Assembly (NCBI GenBank): GCA_031769625.1 | Contig: JAUIMM010000550.1 | Coordinates: forward strand, 992,001 to 1,056,000 | DNA from: Taudactylus pleione | Lineage: Eukaryota; Chordata; Amphibia; Anura; Myobatrachidae | Length of the DNA stretch: 64,000 nucleotides | Direction: 5' to 3' | Shown: in pieces, positions 32,418-45,159 of the stretch | Layout: each line of letters opens with the position of its first letter | Position numbering within the stretch: the stretch's first letter is position 1 | Position numbers and translations under genes: made by a program | The notes under the pieces: generated by a model | What the model saw: the letters and a program-made list of their open reading frames with translations, nothing else | What the model was told of the DNA's origin: nothing | Databases searched by the model: none

Positions 32418-33085
32418 ATTGCCCACTTGATTAGGTAAACCCGTACACCTACTCAGCAATGCAAATATCTAATCAGCCAATCATGTGGCAGCAACTCAAT
32501 GCTTCAAAGCATGTACACATGGTCAAGATATTCAGCTGTTGTTCAGATGTTCAGTTGTTGCTCAGACCAAATGCCAGAATGGATAACAGATGTGGGACGG
32601 AATGCAGCAATGTGAGAAATGCGGTTAAACACAGAAAATACGGGATTCCATTCCTCATATGCACCAAGGCCCAGATCGCGATGCATTCCGAGGCCTGGAT
32701 GCAGTGGGTAACACTATCTTCTGATGGTGTTACCCTATACAAGCCTCTGGGTTTCTATTCAGAGAGTGCTGAGAGAGGGATCCAATCAGATCTCTCCCAG
32801 CACCCCCCGCGGTAGTCCCTCAATGGAAAGCCTCAGTCCCTCATTCTTACTGAGATAGCCGTCCTTTGTGATTGTCTTCATGCATACCAGCATAATTAAC
32901 GCTGGCATGCATGCGAAGGGTGGCAGGATGCATCGTGGTCTAAGTAACTTTGACCATGGAATGTTTGCTGGTACCAGGCTGAGGGGTACTGATCTACTGG
33001 GAATTTCATACTCATCAGTCTCTAGGGTTTAGAGAGAATGATGCACAAAACAAAAATTATCCAGTGAGTGGCGGCTCTATAGGTG
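32418..33085 (-). mobile_element. Old interspersed repeat (LINE-like), interrupted
   Basis: The left part (GCCCACTTGATTAGGTAAACCCG, AATATCTAATCAGCCAATCA) and right part (TTTGACCATGGAATGTTTGC, ATCTACTGGGAATTTCA, TCCAGTGAGTGGCGG) match my memory of a very common vertebrate repeat. Its full-length copies begin near TTTATTAGGTACACCT. About 300 bp of other sequence (about 32640-32940) separates the two parts. The class is uncertain; L2-type LINE is my best guess. Confidence 0.5.
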
Positions 33086-33089
33086 AACA

Positions 33090-34584
<1,495 letters not shown>

Positions 34585-34587
34585 TTA

Positions 34588-35244
34588 GGGCTCGATCCAA
34601 TTAGGTGTGAATTGCAAGTAGCGAGTTTGTTTTTTACCCCAAAAAATGATGTAATTATTGGACTAATTATGCTAATTAGAAACTTCCAAATGCCTATTTG
34701 GTCATTAGTGGAGGTGTCCAAGCAGTGGCGTAAGTTCATCCCAGACGCCCGGAGGCAAGTTATAATTTGGCGCCCTCCCGTCACAGCCGCTGGCACTGTA
34801 ATGTAGCAATTCGCATGAAGACAGGCTATAGCAGCTGATGGTCTGACACAGAGCTCTCCACTAGTGTACGGTGGCTTCTCAGATGCCGTGAAGGGCCATG
34901 ATGGTACACTCCGGGTACATAGTTACAGCACTAAGTGGGGTGAATATGTTGTGGACAATGGAGGAGGTGCCCCCTTCAGAGCTGGAGCCCGGTGGCAGGC
35001 GCCTCCATTGTCTCCCATAGTTCTGCCCCTGTGTCCAAGGGGTTCAGCACAGTGTCCCCACATTTTAACCTTAAAATAAAGATTTTCCTTTCCATCTCTC
35101 ACACTCAAAGAGGTGCAACTGGAAACTTGCGAATTCAGTCTGACCGATCAGTACGAGTTGCTAATTGGATTGCAAAATTAATTCGCTATGCAACTTCGAA
35201 GTGAAAATCGCACCTCGCAATTCGCACCTAATAGGATAGACCCC
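34588..35244. mobile_element. Harbinger-like element, GGGCTCGATCCAATTAGG ends
   Basis: 657 bp, TTA duplicated (34585-34587, 35245-35247). The TIR GGGCTCGATCCAATTAGGTG continues with AATTGC and pairs with 35206-35244. The centre (about 34728-35040) starts AGTGGCGTAAGTTCATCCC and ends TTCTGCCCCTG, so a hAT-type element with GGCGTAA ends is probably nested inside. Confidence 0.8.
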
Positions 35245-35429
35245 TTAGATTAATTCATATGTTTATATTATGCAAATAGGTCTATCTGCACCATTTTGCC
35301 ATCTCTTTGCTATTTATTAGGTTTGAAGTGAACCATGAGCTCTTGATGTCAACAACATTCTAGATTAGCCCCTGGTTCGCTATGGGTGCACTTATACTAA
35401 AATCTTTGTCAAATTAAATAACTCTTTTT

Positions 35430-35973
35430 GCATCTGCGGGCCGGATTCAATTAGAGGAGAAAAGTCAGAAAAGTTTTGCCTGTCCGAATTTCCGCCTCCT
35501 TCACCTGTTTCAGAGGCCAAAAGTTTACGTGCGCGTCCCCGATTTTCGCCATATTTAATTCCTAAACAGGCGAAAACGGAAAGCGACGAATGCGGACAGT
35601 AGTGTCAGAAGTAGAGAAATCAGTCTGTACCCCCAAAAAAATAGATGCACTAACATAGGGAATCAATGTAGACATCGTGCGCATGCGCACTGGGCCACCA
35701 TCGACCCACTTGCGAGCACATAGCGCTCGAGAGCAGCTCTGAATCAGGCCCTGAGTGCGACGAGACTTGCAAGTTCTGAGATAATCAGACCTGTTGTAGG
35801 TGTGAGTGATGGGCCGATGTTCTCCGATGTATACGCAGGACTGCGAGGTATTACGGATGTGAGAAAGCAGTAGTGGGCATCTCAGTACTGCCTGAACGGC
35901 GGCAGACATTAGCATTATTTTGCAGATTAATTGCGTGCGTTTACACAGCTGCGATCTGTTCTGAATCAGGCCC
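35430..35973. mobile_element. Composite of truncated Harbinger-like MITEs
   Basis: Three pieces are visible. One starts GGGCCGGATTCAATTAGAGG (about 35437). A hairpin-chain fragment lies at 35676-35752 (GTGCGCATGCGCAC, CATCGACCCACTTGCGAG, CTCTGAATCAGGCCC). A right half at 35755-35973 ends CTGAATCAGGCCC before TTA; it resembles 48370-48565 (ATTACGGATGTGAG, ATTTTGCAG). Order of insertion not resolved. Confidence 0.6.
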
Positions 35974-36377
35974 TTAGTTCCACAAGGTATTCTTCAGTCT
36001 TAATTTCTGGATAATAGGAGCACATAGTGGTATGTGATCTTCAGTTACTTCTAGCTATATGTCTTTATTTTCAGTGCTGTTGGATACAATTGATAACTTA
36101 GGTCATGCTCACTGGACATATTACCACATTTAGCAGACTGGACATACTGCAGGGAAAGATACCTACAGTACAATCACGTGTTTTCAAAATTGCACTTTGC
36201 CGTAACGTAATACAGTATTCTCACCTCCAATCATCAAGTACTTCCAAGAGGTCATGTTTTCCGATATCTTTAATTATGAACTAGTGAGTTAATGAATTTA
36301 GCTGGATCAGTAATTATCCCACCTGTTACCACAGACCGAGATCCTGAAAACATGAGCTGCTGGGATACTTGAGTATT

Positions 36378-36551
36378 GGGGGTATATTTACTAAAGTGCG
36401 GGTTTTTAGAAGTAGAGATGTTGCCCATAGTAACCAATCAGATTCTACTTTTATCTAGCTCCTTCTATGGGAGATAATAGCTAGAATCTGATTGGTTGCT
36501 ATGGGCAACATCTCCTCTTCTAAAAACCTGCACCTTAGTAAATTTACCCCC
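36378..36551. mobile_element. Palindromic MITE, GGGGGTATATTTACTAAAG ends
   Basis: 174 bp that fold on themselves: GGGTTTTTAGAAG..CTTCTAAAAACC and ATGTTGCCCATAGTAACCAAT facing ATTGGTTGCTATGGGCAAC. Related to 3160-3338. Target duplication not clear. Confidence 0.75.
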
Positions 36552-36889
36552 TGGAGTTGTGAACCACTGCTCTTATGTATCTGTATGGTCTACTGAATTA
36601 CAGCTACATTGTAAACTCTTCAGGTCAGGTAACACAGCAATGCATTGGGGTTCACTGTGTATCCCTGCTCATCCCCATCCATGTTCAGGAGAGCACATAG
36701 GATCCAACATAGCAGATAGAGAAGTACTGATGCTCCCCAATTCCCCCCCCCCAAAAAAAAATCCACTTATACTACCAAAAAAACATTGTAAGGTGCTGTG
36801 TACAGTATATTTTTCATTAACAGTTATAAGCAACATCATAAGCAACCCTTTCTTTAGTCATTCACATCATTTGCTGCTCCAGTGTAGCT

Positions 36890-37287
36890 TCCTCGGTCCT
36901 CAAGGCACACCAACAGTCGTGGTTTTAGTGATATCCATGCTTGAGCACAGTATACCAGTACTTGGCACTGCCGGTTAGTTAATTGGCTTCTGACAAGCAT
37001 TAACCCTAGTGTGAGTGTGGAGTGTCTATGTCAGGGGTTCCCAACCATGGTCCTCAAGTCCTGGTTTTAGTTATATCCATGCTTGAGCACAGATGGTTGA
37101 CTAAAAAAAAACTGAGGTTCTAATTAATTCACCTGTGCTCAAGTATGGCTATCCTTAAAACCTGGACTGTTAGTGTGCCTTGAGGACCATGGTTGGGAAC
37201 CCCTGACATAGACACTCCACACTCACACTAGGGTTAATGCTTGTCAGAAGTCAATTAACTAACCGGCAGTGCCAAGTACTGGTATAC
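36890..37287. repeat. hAT MITE pieces within a long inverted duplication
   Basis: A half MITE (about 36890-36949, GGTCCTCAAGGCAC to GCTTGAGCACAG) is followed by arm 36950-37058. Next come an inner MITE body, and then arm 37179-37287, the complement of the first arm with one mismatch in 109 bp. The arms include ACTTGGCACTGCCGG and ACCCTAGTGTGAGTGTGG, sequence that lies outside the MITE, so the duplication is larger than the MITE itself. Confidence 0.9.
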
Positions 37288-38548
37288 AATAGCTATAGAT
37301 AGCAGCTTCTACACTCTGGACAAGTCTTAAGACGATCATTGTATTTATTTACGAAGTTATTTCATTGACTTATTCCTATATAAAGCCCAATTTAAAGCTA
37401 ATCCGGGTCATAGACTGACTAGAAGGGTCTGGCCCATGGTTAATCATTATATTGATGAAGTCATTGACTTTAGGGAAAACAGATGAACTATTTCCTTGCT
37501 TTAGTTTAGTTTGCTTTCCAGTGTGATTGATCACTTACATGTACCATAGCTACTGAATCTACGACCAATCTTGTCATTACAGTAAGCTCCATTTGTCCTC
37601 CATGGAACGCACGCCCATTAAACATGTCATTCTTATATTGCTCATTAAACAGATTGTCCTTTTAAGCCATTAAATATGTCAGTATCATTAGGCTACTTTA
37701 CTCCACAAAGGGTCCAACCATTGTAATTAGGCCGTGTCATTAAACATGTTAGTGTTCTTGTGTCATTTGCAGCACAATGGGACTTGTCCATCAACTGTGT
37801 AATTATTGGCTCAACTATGACTTCATTGCATGAGGAAAGAGTTATCACTGTCAATACTATTCAAGAAAGAAAGGAATATCCACACAGACCTGTATTCAAA
37901 TGCTGTCCTTCCCCGACTATAAGATTACTAATTCAATATATAGTTATTACAGGGGAGGTGCACCCAGGAATAAGAATAATTACAATGAAAGCAAAAAGAC
38001 AAAGTATTCCTGTATTGGGGCACTCACAGACTAAATATATTCCGTATTATATATTATAGTGACCCTTCGAAAATATAAAACATAACCTTTGTTAGATCAT
38101 AAGGAATAAAACAGCTAAATATTTATTAATGTTTTTATATATATAATAAAAATGTTGTACATGATTTTAAACTCAGTGTTATCCACAATTGTTTCTCCAC
38201 ACTTTTAATGAATACAATCTCAATCATGTATACCACCCTATAGTGTATTATAATGTACTCATTGATTGATAATTCCACAGTCCTGTTGCTCTTATATACA
38301 GAACCCAATATGATATGTGTCTCTAAAATGCTAGTGAATCACAAATGCAACACGTGTTCATATTGTACAGGTTCACATTCTCCATCCCCTTCTGAGACCA
38401 AACATTCCAGAATAATAGTATAATGTAACTGTACCAATATTTGTAGGAGCTATCTATTATCAAAGTCACGAGAGAGTGGTATCATGATGTGAACATCCTG
38501 TTAATCTACTGTAGGAACTTAGCAAATCCCATCCACTGACATCTATTA
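37288..38548. other. Unclassified intronic DNA
   Basis: No exon or element ends recognised, except a segment at 37701-37855 that is duplicated at 40190-40341. Confidence 0.4.
37701..37855 (+). repeat. Local duplication, copy A
   Basis: About 155 bp from CTCCACAAAGGGTCCAACC to GAGTTATCACTGT matches 40190-40341 at roughly 90%. Similarity stops sharply on both sides. Confidence 0.85.
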
Positions 38549-38556
38549 GTTCAGTT

Positions 38557-39213
38557 CAGGGGCGGATTGGCTGTAGACTTACCACGTCTTTCCCCGGTGG
38601 GCCGGACCATGTTGGGGCCACTAAAATCTCCCTTTTTTCTGTTTCATTTTAAAAAAAAATTTAAACGTGTCCTGGCCAGCTGATTGGTAGGCGGTCTGGT
38701 CTGAGCTCACGTTCACTGAGCTGGAGAGAGGCCACGCCTACAATCACTTCAGCAGCCTCTTAGTGGTGTAGCAGTCCCACCCGACTGGGCGGCGCCGCCG
38801 GCATCTCACCTCACCGCACCACCACACCGTGGACCACGACACTGTCAACCCAGCTCCTCGAGTGTCCTCAGCTCCTACCTCCTAGCAGCAGCCGGAGCTG
38901 AGGTGCTGCTGCTCTGGAGGCTGCTGTGGCTTTGGACGTTGCTCCAGTGAGTGTGCGGGGGCCAGGCATGCAGGGCATGGAACAACCCCGGGTAGGTGCA
39001 TCCCCAGATATCTCCTGGAGCGCTGGGCATGCCCCAAGTTTGATGAAAACAAGGGGAGTGGCTTGCTGCCACAGTATTTCACATGACACACCCCTTCTCA
39101 TAAGAACACGCCTCTTTTTTTTGCAAAAGTCCTTCTGTTGCTCTTTCAGTTAGTCAACGTGGGCCACTTTATGACATTTTTCCAGGGCCACTTTAAATTC
39201 TCAATCGTCCCTG
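38557..39213. mobile_element. Short hAT-type element, CAGGGGCGGATTGG ends
   Basis: 657 bp between GTTCAGTT (38549-38556) and GTTAAGTT (39214-39221), an 8-bp duplication with one mismatch. Left end CAGGGGCGGATTGGC, right complement CCAGGGACGATTGAG. GC-rich interior without transposase; frames on the minus strand at 38868-39101 have no domain. Confidence 0.8.
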
Positions 39214-39399
39214 GTTAAGTTTCATGTGTTAACTCCCACATCAGGAGCCAATTTATTTCTCAGTCTGAGATGTAATAATTGTGGTGCATCCAATTCCCAT
39301 GCACACATACAGTGTTTTCCTAATAAGGTAAATAGTGATTGCAATATATTTATATATCACACCTTGTGCAGGCTGTACTTATCCCATATAGTTATACAT

Positions 39400-39555
39400 T
39401 CTTATGTATTATTTTCCCACTAGGGGTTAACACTCATATGTGTATTATAATAATTCATACCGTATGAGCGATAACCCCTAGTGGGAAACACTAATACAGT
39501 ATTAGTGTTTCCCAATAGGGATTATCGCTCATATGGTATGAATTGTTATTATGCT
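39400..39555. repeat. Near-perfect 99-bp palindrome with a third half-copy
   Basis: Arms 39449-39497 and 39499-39547 are complementary with about four mismatches around a single central A. The arms include GATAACCCCTAGTGGGAAAC and CTAATAC. A further partial copy (CCCACTAGGGGTTAACACTC) lies just left at 39416-39435. Confidence 0.9.
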
Positions 39556-39768
39556 TGTTACATCACCACTACATCCCATACATATTGTGACACAATTCCA
39601 TAGTTAATTGATTGCATTTATATTCGGTCTGATTCTCGGGTACAGATGTATCCTTAAAAATAGCATTCAGATTTGACACATTACAATTGTATCAGTTTGT
39701 AATCAAATTGGTTACAACTGCAACATGTTTCAATCTCTGCTTATTCTGCTGGGATGCCGTGAGTGTAA

Positions 39769-40107
39769 AGGTGCCTACGCACTTAACAATATTTTACACG
39801 ATTTGCCTGATTCCGAAGCATCGTGACGACAAATCGTGTAAAATATGCCCAAATCGTGAGTGTCCACTCACGATGTCAATGCACGTCCCCGCAGGTCGTA
39901 CATCGCATCTTCAGATCTGCCGTGCTGTAGGCAAGATCTGACCATCTCAGTCACGATGCACTGGAATAGATAGGAGGCACAATAGATCGTTTTTTCACAT
40001 TAGACAGTTTTTGACAGCAAATTGTGACATCGACTGCCGGGGAGCTGCTAGGGAGAGTTCAAGGGGAAATAGGGCACGATATCGCATTGCCAAGTTTGTA
40101 GGCACCT
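39769..40107. mobile_element. MITE with AGGTGCCTACGCAC ends
   Basis: Left AGGTGCCTACGCACTT faces GTAGGCACCTTAG. Interior pairs such as ATTTTACACGATTTG/CAAATCGTGTAAAAT. The 3-bp flanks TAA and TTA/TAG are ambiguous. Confidence 0.7.
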
Positions 40108-40189
40108 TAGGTAATTATACCCCCTCACTGTTCTGGCACTTGCATTGCTAACACAGACACAATCTTCCACCAGATGTATGCAATACTCC

Positions 40190-40341
40190 ACAAAGGGTCC
40201 AACCATTGTAATTAGGCCGTGTTCATTAAACATGTTATTGTTCTTGGGTCATTTGCAGGAAAATGGGACTTGTCCATCAACTGTGTAATTATTGGATCAT
40301 CTATGACTTCATTACATGAGGAAAGCGATATCACTGTGTTA
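40190..40341 (+). repeat. Local duplication, copy B
   Basis: Second copy of 37701-37855, about 2.5 kb away in the same orientation. Confidence 0.85.
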
Positions 40342-40344
40342 GAC

Positions 40345-40801
40345 CTGACATGTTTTGTCTGGTAAGAAAATGTACTAAGTTAGACGTTTTGTGCACATAG
40401 TCCTTAGCCCCTAATAGTGCTGACCAGGGACAGAAAGGCAGAGTAATTCTGATTAGTCATGTGTTACAACACAACACAAGCCTATTCCAGCCGATTGTGT
40501 TAATATTCAGTGTTCATCAGCATTTACTGAACTGGCCACAAATAACAAGTTCTCAACAGTCAATATGGTTGTCTTCATCATGTTGGGCAAATGTTTTACT
40601 GTTTGGCCCTTGATCATTGTGGGTCAGCCATCTCAGTATTGATTGTAAAATCAGGAAGGCTGATAACCTCTTAGATACCTCTAAGAATCAATAGTGCTGT
40701 CAGTGGAATGTTTTGGAGGCCAAAGATGTAAAGTATATTAGGCCATTAGTCCTCAAACATGTTTTAATGTCATCATCGTTGTTTAGAAAAATAAATATAA
40801 T
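40345..40801. other. Unclassified intronic DNA
   Basis: No recognisable feature. Confidence 0.4.
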
Positions 40802-40809
40802 CTCAGATT

Positions 40810-41088
40810 CAGAGCCGTAACTAGACCCTTTGGTGCCCTGTGCCAGAAAGAGCATTGGTGCCTCCCTATTTTTTAAATAGGGAGATAACACACCCGAAAA
40901 AAGGTCATGGCTTCATGGGGTAGGGCCAGGGAAGAGAAAGGGGAGGCCAGGAGATGCTGGGGATAAAATAATAGGAAGCTACAAGTGAGAATGATAATAA
41001 ACAGAAAACTGGCAGGCCCAAACAGCGCCCCCTGCCCTGCGGTGCCCTGTGCCATGGCACTGGCCGCACTACCCTAGTTACGGCCCTG
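40810..41088. mobile_element. 279-bp hAT-type MITE, CAGAGCCGTAACTAG ends
   Basis: Complementary right end CTAGTTACGGCCCTG. The 8-bp flanks CTCAGATT (40802-40809) and CTCAGAAT (41089-41096) differ at one base. Contains two GGTGCCCTGTGCCA blocks. Confidence 0.88.
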
Positions 41089-41213
41089 CTCAGAATACCA
41101 CAAAAACAATATATTGTTTCTGAACAATCTATTTCTTTATACAGTAGAATACAGTGTCTTGGTCCAAATTGCCTTTATTCGGCTTCAAGGGTTATTCACA
41201 AAACTGTAATATC

Positions 41214-41625
41214 CTTTTCAGACCAAGACTCTAACCCGGGATATTGCTGGGTCAATTCTGATCCTGGTTTGGTCTGAAAGGGTCAACCCGGGTTGTGTGT
41301 CCCGGGATCTCGACCCTGGTTGAGACCAGGGTTATTCCTGGGTCTGATCCAGCTCGGCTGCTGTATGATAGGCGGACGTGTGTCACGTAACCCAAAAAAT
41401 TAGCTGATTGCGGAGCAGTCACCACCCACTTTTTATTACCTTATCTTTGTGTGCCAAAGATAGTTAATTTCTTATGACACACTGTTTTGCAGGGCTGACA
41501 TGGGTTCAGTTTTTAACAGATGACTCGGGAATAACCAGGGTCCAAGGTGCAGTGTGAGCAGCAGTGACACAGGTTGAAACCGTGCTCAAAAAATTCAGGT
41601 CGGACCTGGGATTTTGGTCTGAAAA
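41214..41625. mobile_element. MITE with TTTTCAGACCAAG ends and AACCCGGG motifs
   Basis: The left TTTTCAGACCAAGACTC pairs with TTTTGGTCTGAAAA. The interior has CCCGGG, GACCCTGGTTGAGACCAGGGTT and TGTCACGTAACCC. Similar interior motifs occur at 44504-45158 and 47074-48047. Confidence 0.7.
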
Positions 41626-41954
41626 TTATGTATAAATGTAGTTCTCTGTTATTCTGGGATACTGTATTTTTTTATTTTATTTATAGCTGTGATTGTTTTT
41701 GTAATATTAAGTTCATGAGGAAGGTGCCTATTGTAAGAGAGTAACATTGTGTTCCTCCTGACCAGTTCATGTAAAGCTCAATGTGGGTCACTCTCAGTAC
41801 TATACTAGACCTTGTGCCAAATGAAAGAATTCAATTTAGTTTTGTAGAGTGACATATTCTAATGATCTTTTTGAGAGTTGAGACTGAGGCTACCAGGGTG
41901 ACTTCCGAATTAGAAGGTCTGTTTGGTCTGATGATCAGGTACTGGTTAATACTA

Positions 41955-42180
41955 GCAATGGGGGATGCAGTCACCATGTCCACATTCAAGATGAAGACAA
42001 CCATAATGTTGAAAGTTATGATGTCCACATTGTTGACATCTCATCAGTGTTGACATGGGGGACGTCGACATGGTCAATGTCAACATGCTAAGCATGTTGA
42101 CATGATGCATGCTGACATTAGAACCATGTCGACATTCTCATGTTGACATTACAAATGGCGACATGAAGAACGTTGACAAA
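41955..42180. repeat. Cluster of GTTGACAT/GTCGACAT motifs
   Basis: Over about 220 bp, some fifteen near-copies of TGTTGACAT, TGTCGACAT and TGTCCACAT and their complements occur at irregular spacing in both orientations. The same words flank the palindrome at 17755-17965. Confidence 0.8.
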
Positions 42181-43006
42181 ACAAACCCAACCCCTATCCG
42201 TGTAATGTAAATATATGCATGTAAGTGCTCAATTGAAATGCTACAATGTGACATAAATGAGGCTCCATGTGGCATAGGACATTGTTGGCATCACATTCCC
42301 ATCTGCCAGTCCAGCAAATAATCACACAAAGGACCTTCAGGAAGATTACTAGTATATCCCTCGCACACAGCCGTACCTAGATATTTCAGCTTCATAGGTG
42401 GGGGTAGGAGAGACCTCTCATACTCCCACCTTTCTCTCCGGCGCCTCTCACCATCCCTGTGCAACCCCCCTCTCTCCCCCATCTTTCTCACCTGTACTTC
42501 TTTAGGGGCAGCAAAACAAGTACCACTGGAACAAATACATTGCAACTGTGGCATTCCCTCAGGCTGGCACCCTGGCAGTGGCCCCGCTCACATAGAAATC
42601 AGTATGGCCCTGGCCTCACAAAGAGGTAGGTATTACTGTGCTAAAGTAAGGACTGCACCTCTGCGCTTTTGGTTTACAAATGACTCCCAATGTGTACTTG
42701 CCAACTTAAACTGGCCTCCAGGACGTCCGGCAGGGGGGTTCCAAGTGGAAGGGACGGGTCATCGTGCCCCTGCCCCTACACAACATAGTGAGGCATGCTA
42801 TAGAGCATTACAGAGTGGGGATGTAGTTAAGCGATTTATAGCGAATCGTGTCATCATCCCTATGGGAGAAATGGGCGGGATGCGTTAGGGCTAACCACTA
42901 TCTCGGGAGCCGATAAACTCCCCCTAATTCATGTCTCCCCTAATTCACAGGAGAGTGGGCAGCTATGCCCCATTGTCTGATTAATGCAAAACATTACATT
43001 AGAGAC
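42181..43006. other. Intronic DNA with repeat fragments
   Basis: GTACTTGCCAACTTAAACTGG at 42693 and ACAGGAGAGTGGGCAGC at 42948 resemble the two ends of the 30934-31302 retroposon-like family, so a diverged copy may span about 42690-42965. AGCCGTACCTAGATATTTCAG at 42369 may be a hAT-type end without a found partner. Confidence 0.4.
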
Positions 43007-43009
43007 TTA

Positions 43010-43554
43010 GGACCTCATTCAGAGCCAGTCGCACAGAGCGTGCGGTCGGTCTGAATGAGGGGAGGACGTCTCGAATTTTCAAGACATCCTCCTTTGCGGT
43101 GGTAAGGCTGCTGGTTAACACCCACAGCCTTACGACCGCCTAAGGTGATGGTCGCGATGGTCAAGACCATCGGGGCTTACGACGAGAGCCTAGGGTAGGG
43201 TCTCCCTTGTCGTAAGCCCCGGAGAGCTTTCGGCTCTGTCAGAGCCGGAAGCTCTCCACTGACATCACTAGTGATGTCAGTGGGGCCGCCCCCAAATGGT
43301 AGGCGTTCCCAAGGGAACGCCCCCGTTTGGGCTGCCACCCCCCACCCGGCCCGCCTTCCAAACAGGGCGAGCTGTCAATCAACATCGACAGCTCGCCCCC
43401 TTTGGATCGAGACCCGCTACGACCGGCGCTGTCGGTCGTAGCGGGTCTCACGCATGCGCACGACGGCGCCGTCGCCATCGTGCGCATGCTCTTTGGGGGG
43501 CCATCGACCCGGTCCGAGTGCATCGGCGCTAACGACCGGGTCTGAATGACCCCC
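43010..43554. mobile_element. Hairpin-chain MITE, divergent subfamily
   Basis: 545 bp with TTA duplicated (43007-43009, 43555-43557). Modules keep the same order as 28577-29107 but with different sequence in both arms. The stem is GAGAGCTTTCGGCTC against GAGCCGGAAGCTCTC, and GGGCGAGCTGTC faces GACAGCTCGCCC. The terminal stem is ACCCGGTC/GACCGGGT. CACTGACATCACTAGTGATG is unchanged. Confidence 0.92.
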
Positions 43555-43557
43555 TTA

Positions 43558-44500
43558 GACCCATCACACAACACAGCCCACTACCCTTAATACTGCTGCC
43601 AGGAGGGTTGGTGAGATATTAGAATTACCTCCAAATGACTTACCATAATCGGTATACTGTGTCTTTAAAGTTTCTCTCTAACAGTAAGTACAGACCGCTT
43701 TATGGAAGTAAATGTCGATATTTAAATCCCCGATGAATGGCCCATTTTTTGTAAGTGGTGTATATTGGAAAATTGGACGCGGTTGAATGTTATTACACAA
43801 GAGATCAAACGTTCCGTTTCTGTAATGCAGAAATTTCCATTAGACAAGTCAGACAAAACTGTGGGTTCCTGCAGACCTGAGAGCAGACATTTATTGACTT
43901 GTTAATTTAATCAAATGTTTTCCCCTGAGCCTCCTGTACATACATATACAACATGAATAATATAAGACAGCACAGAGAGGGGTTAGAAGATGGTATATAT
44001 GTGAGAACAGGGACATCACTAAATTTAATAAGTGAGAAGAGAGAGAGAGTAATTTTATTGGTGCTATAACATACTGAACATAATATAGAGAAAATGATAA
44101 TTATAGCTAATTTAAAACTTCCACAGTGATTTTGCTCTGTGCAGACAAACATTGCGCAATCATAGCCCCAACTTGCAAAGCTCATCTGAAAACCTAATAG
44201 TGATTTACACTCTTTATATGTAACCCAACCGGCTGGGAGATTTGCAAAGATCTGTCTTTTAAACAACCCAGCTCCACACACAGCGTGCACAGATCAAACT
44301 GCTGAGTGCGCACTATTCCTCCCCCCGCCCCGCACATCCATTAGCAGGATTGGAAAACAAGAGGGAGCCCAGTCACGTAAACAAGAATTACATCAAAAGC
44401 CAAAATGGTTCTGGTTTATGGGTTACTTGGAAAGGTTTAACTCCTAGACTCTACTGAACAAGGTAACATCTCTGTTATGCGCTTAGGTGAATTAACTATT
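43558..44500. other. Unclassified intronic DNA
   Basis: No exon recognised. The minus frame 43907-44290 lacks any known motif or splice evidence. A GC-rich patch at 44310-44335 is short. Confidence 0.4.
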
Positions 44501-44503
44501 TAT

Positions 44504-45158
44504 ACCCCTTTCAGACATACAGCAAAAACCTGGCTTTTTGGTTGTGAATGTGCATCAACCCGGGTTTTTGCTATGTGTGAACAGAAACGACCTGGGTCGA
44601 AGTCCCAGGTCCATGACCCTGCTTTATACCACGGTTTTTCCCGGGTGCAACCCAGGTAGCCTCTAGTGTGAATGCATCCAACCCTGGTTTTTAGACCTGG
44701 GTTTTTAGAAAACCTTCTCATTGGCTGTTCCACGCAACTATTGATGACATCAGCTGCAGTCACCCAGACCACATGACTGGGGAGCAAATGAATTTAAGTG
44801 TGTATTATTTTTTGCTTAACTTTTTTATGTGAAAATGTTCTCTTTGTATAGATCGCAACTTTCTAGAGGCTATATTCATAATTGTCTTATATTCTAATGT
44901 ACTTTGTGGCATTTACTCTAAAAATGCAAATTTTTATATTATGTCATTACTGTGAACAAAAAAAAATATGTATCCCCTTTAAATCCACACCAAATTCCAG
45001 GGCAGACCCAGGTTTAGTGTGAACGTATCCGACCCTGGAATTTCCCGGGTCTCAGGTGTAGTGTGAAAGGGTGTCTCAAGCAAAAACCCGGGTTTTCGTT
45101 GAGGTGAAAAACCCGGGTCTGAGGAGGGAAACTCCTGGGTTGTATGTCTGAAAGTGGT
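44504..45158. mobile_element. Element with TACCCCTTTCAGACATACA ends
   Basis: Ends TACCCCTTTCAGACATAC and complement TACCACTTTCAGACATAC. Inner blocks AACCCGGGTTTTTGC and GAAAACCCGGGTTTTTGC are inverted. TTA precedes and TAA follows, so a 3-bp duplication is not proven. No coding region. Confidence 0.75.
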
Positions 45159-45159
45159 A

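Noticed and set aside
43907..44290. Possible secreted or membrane protein on the minus strand
   Set aside because: Cys-rich and hydrophobic, but AT-rich with no recognised motif, no splice evidence and no repeat of the pattern elsewhere.
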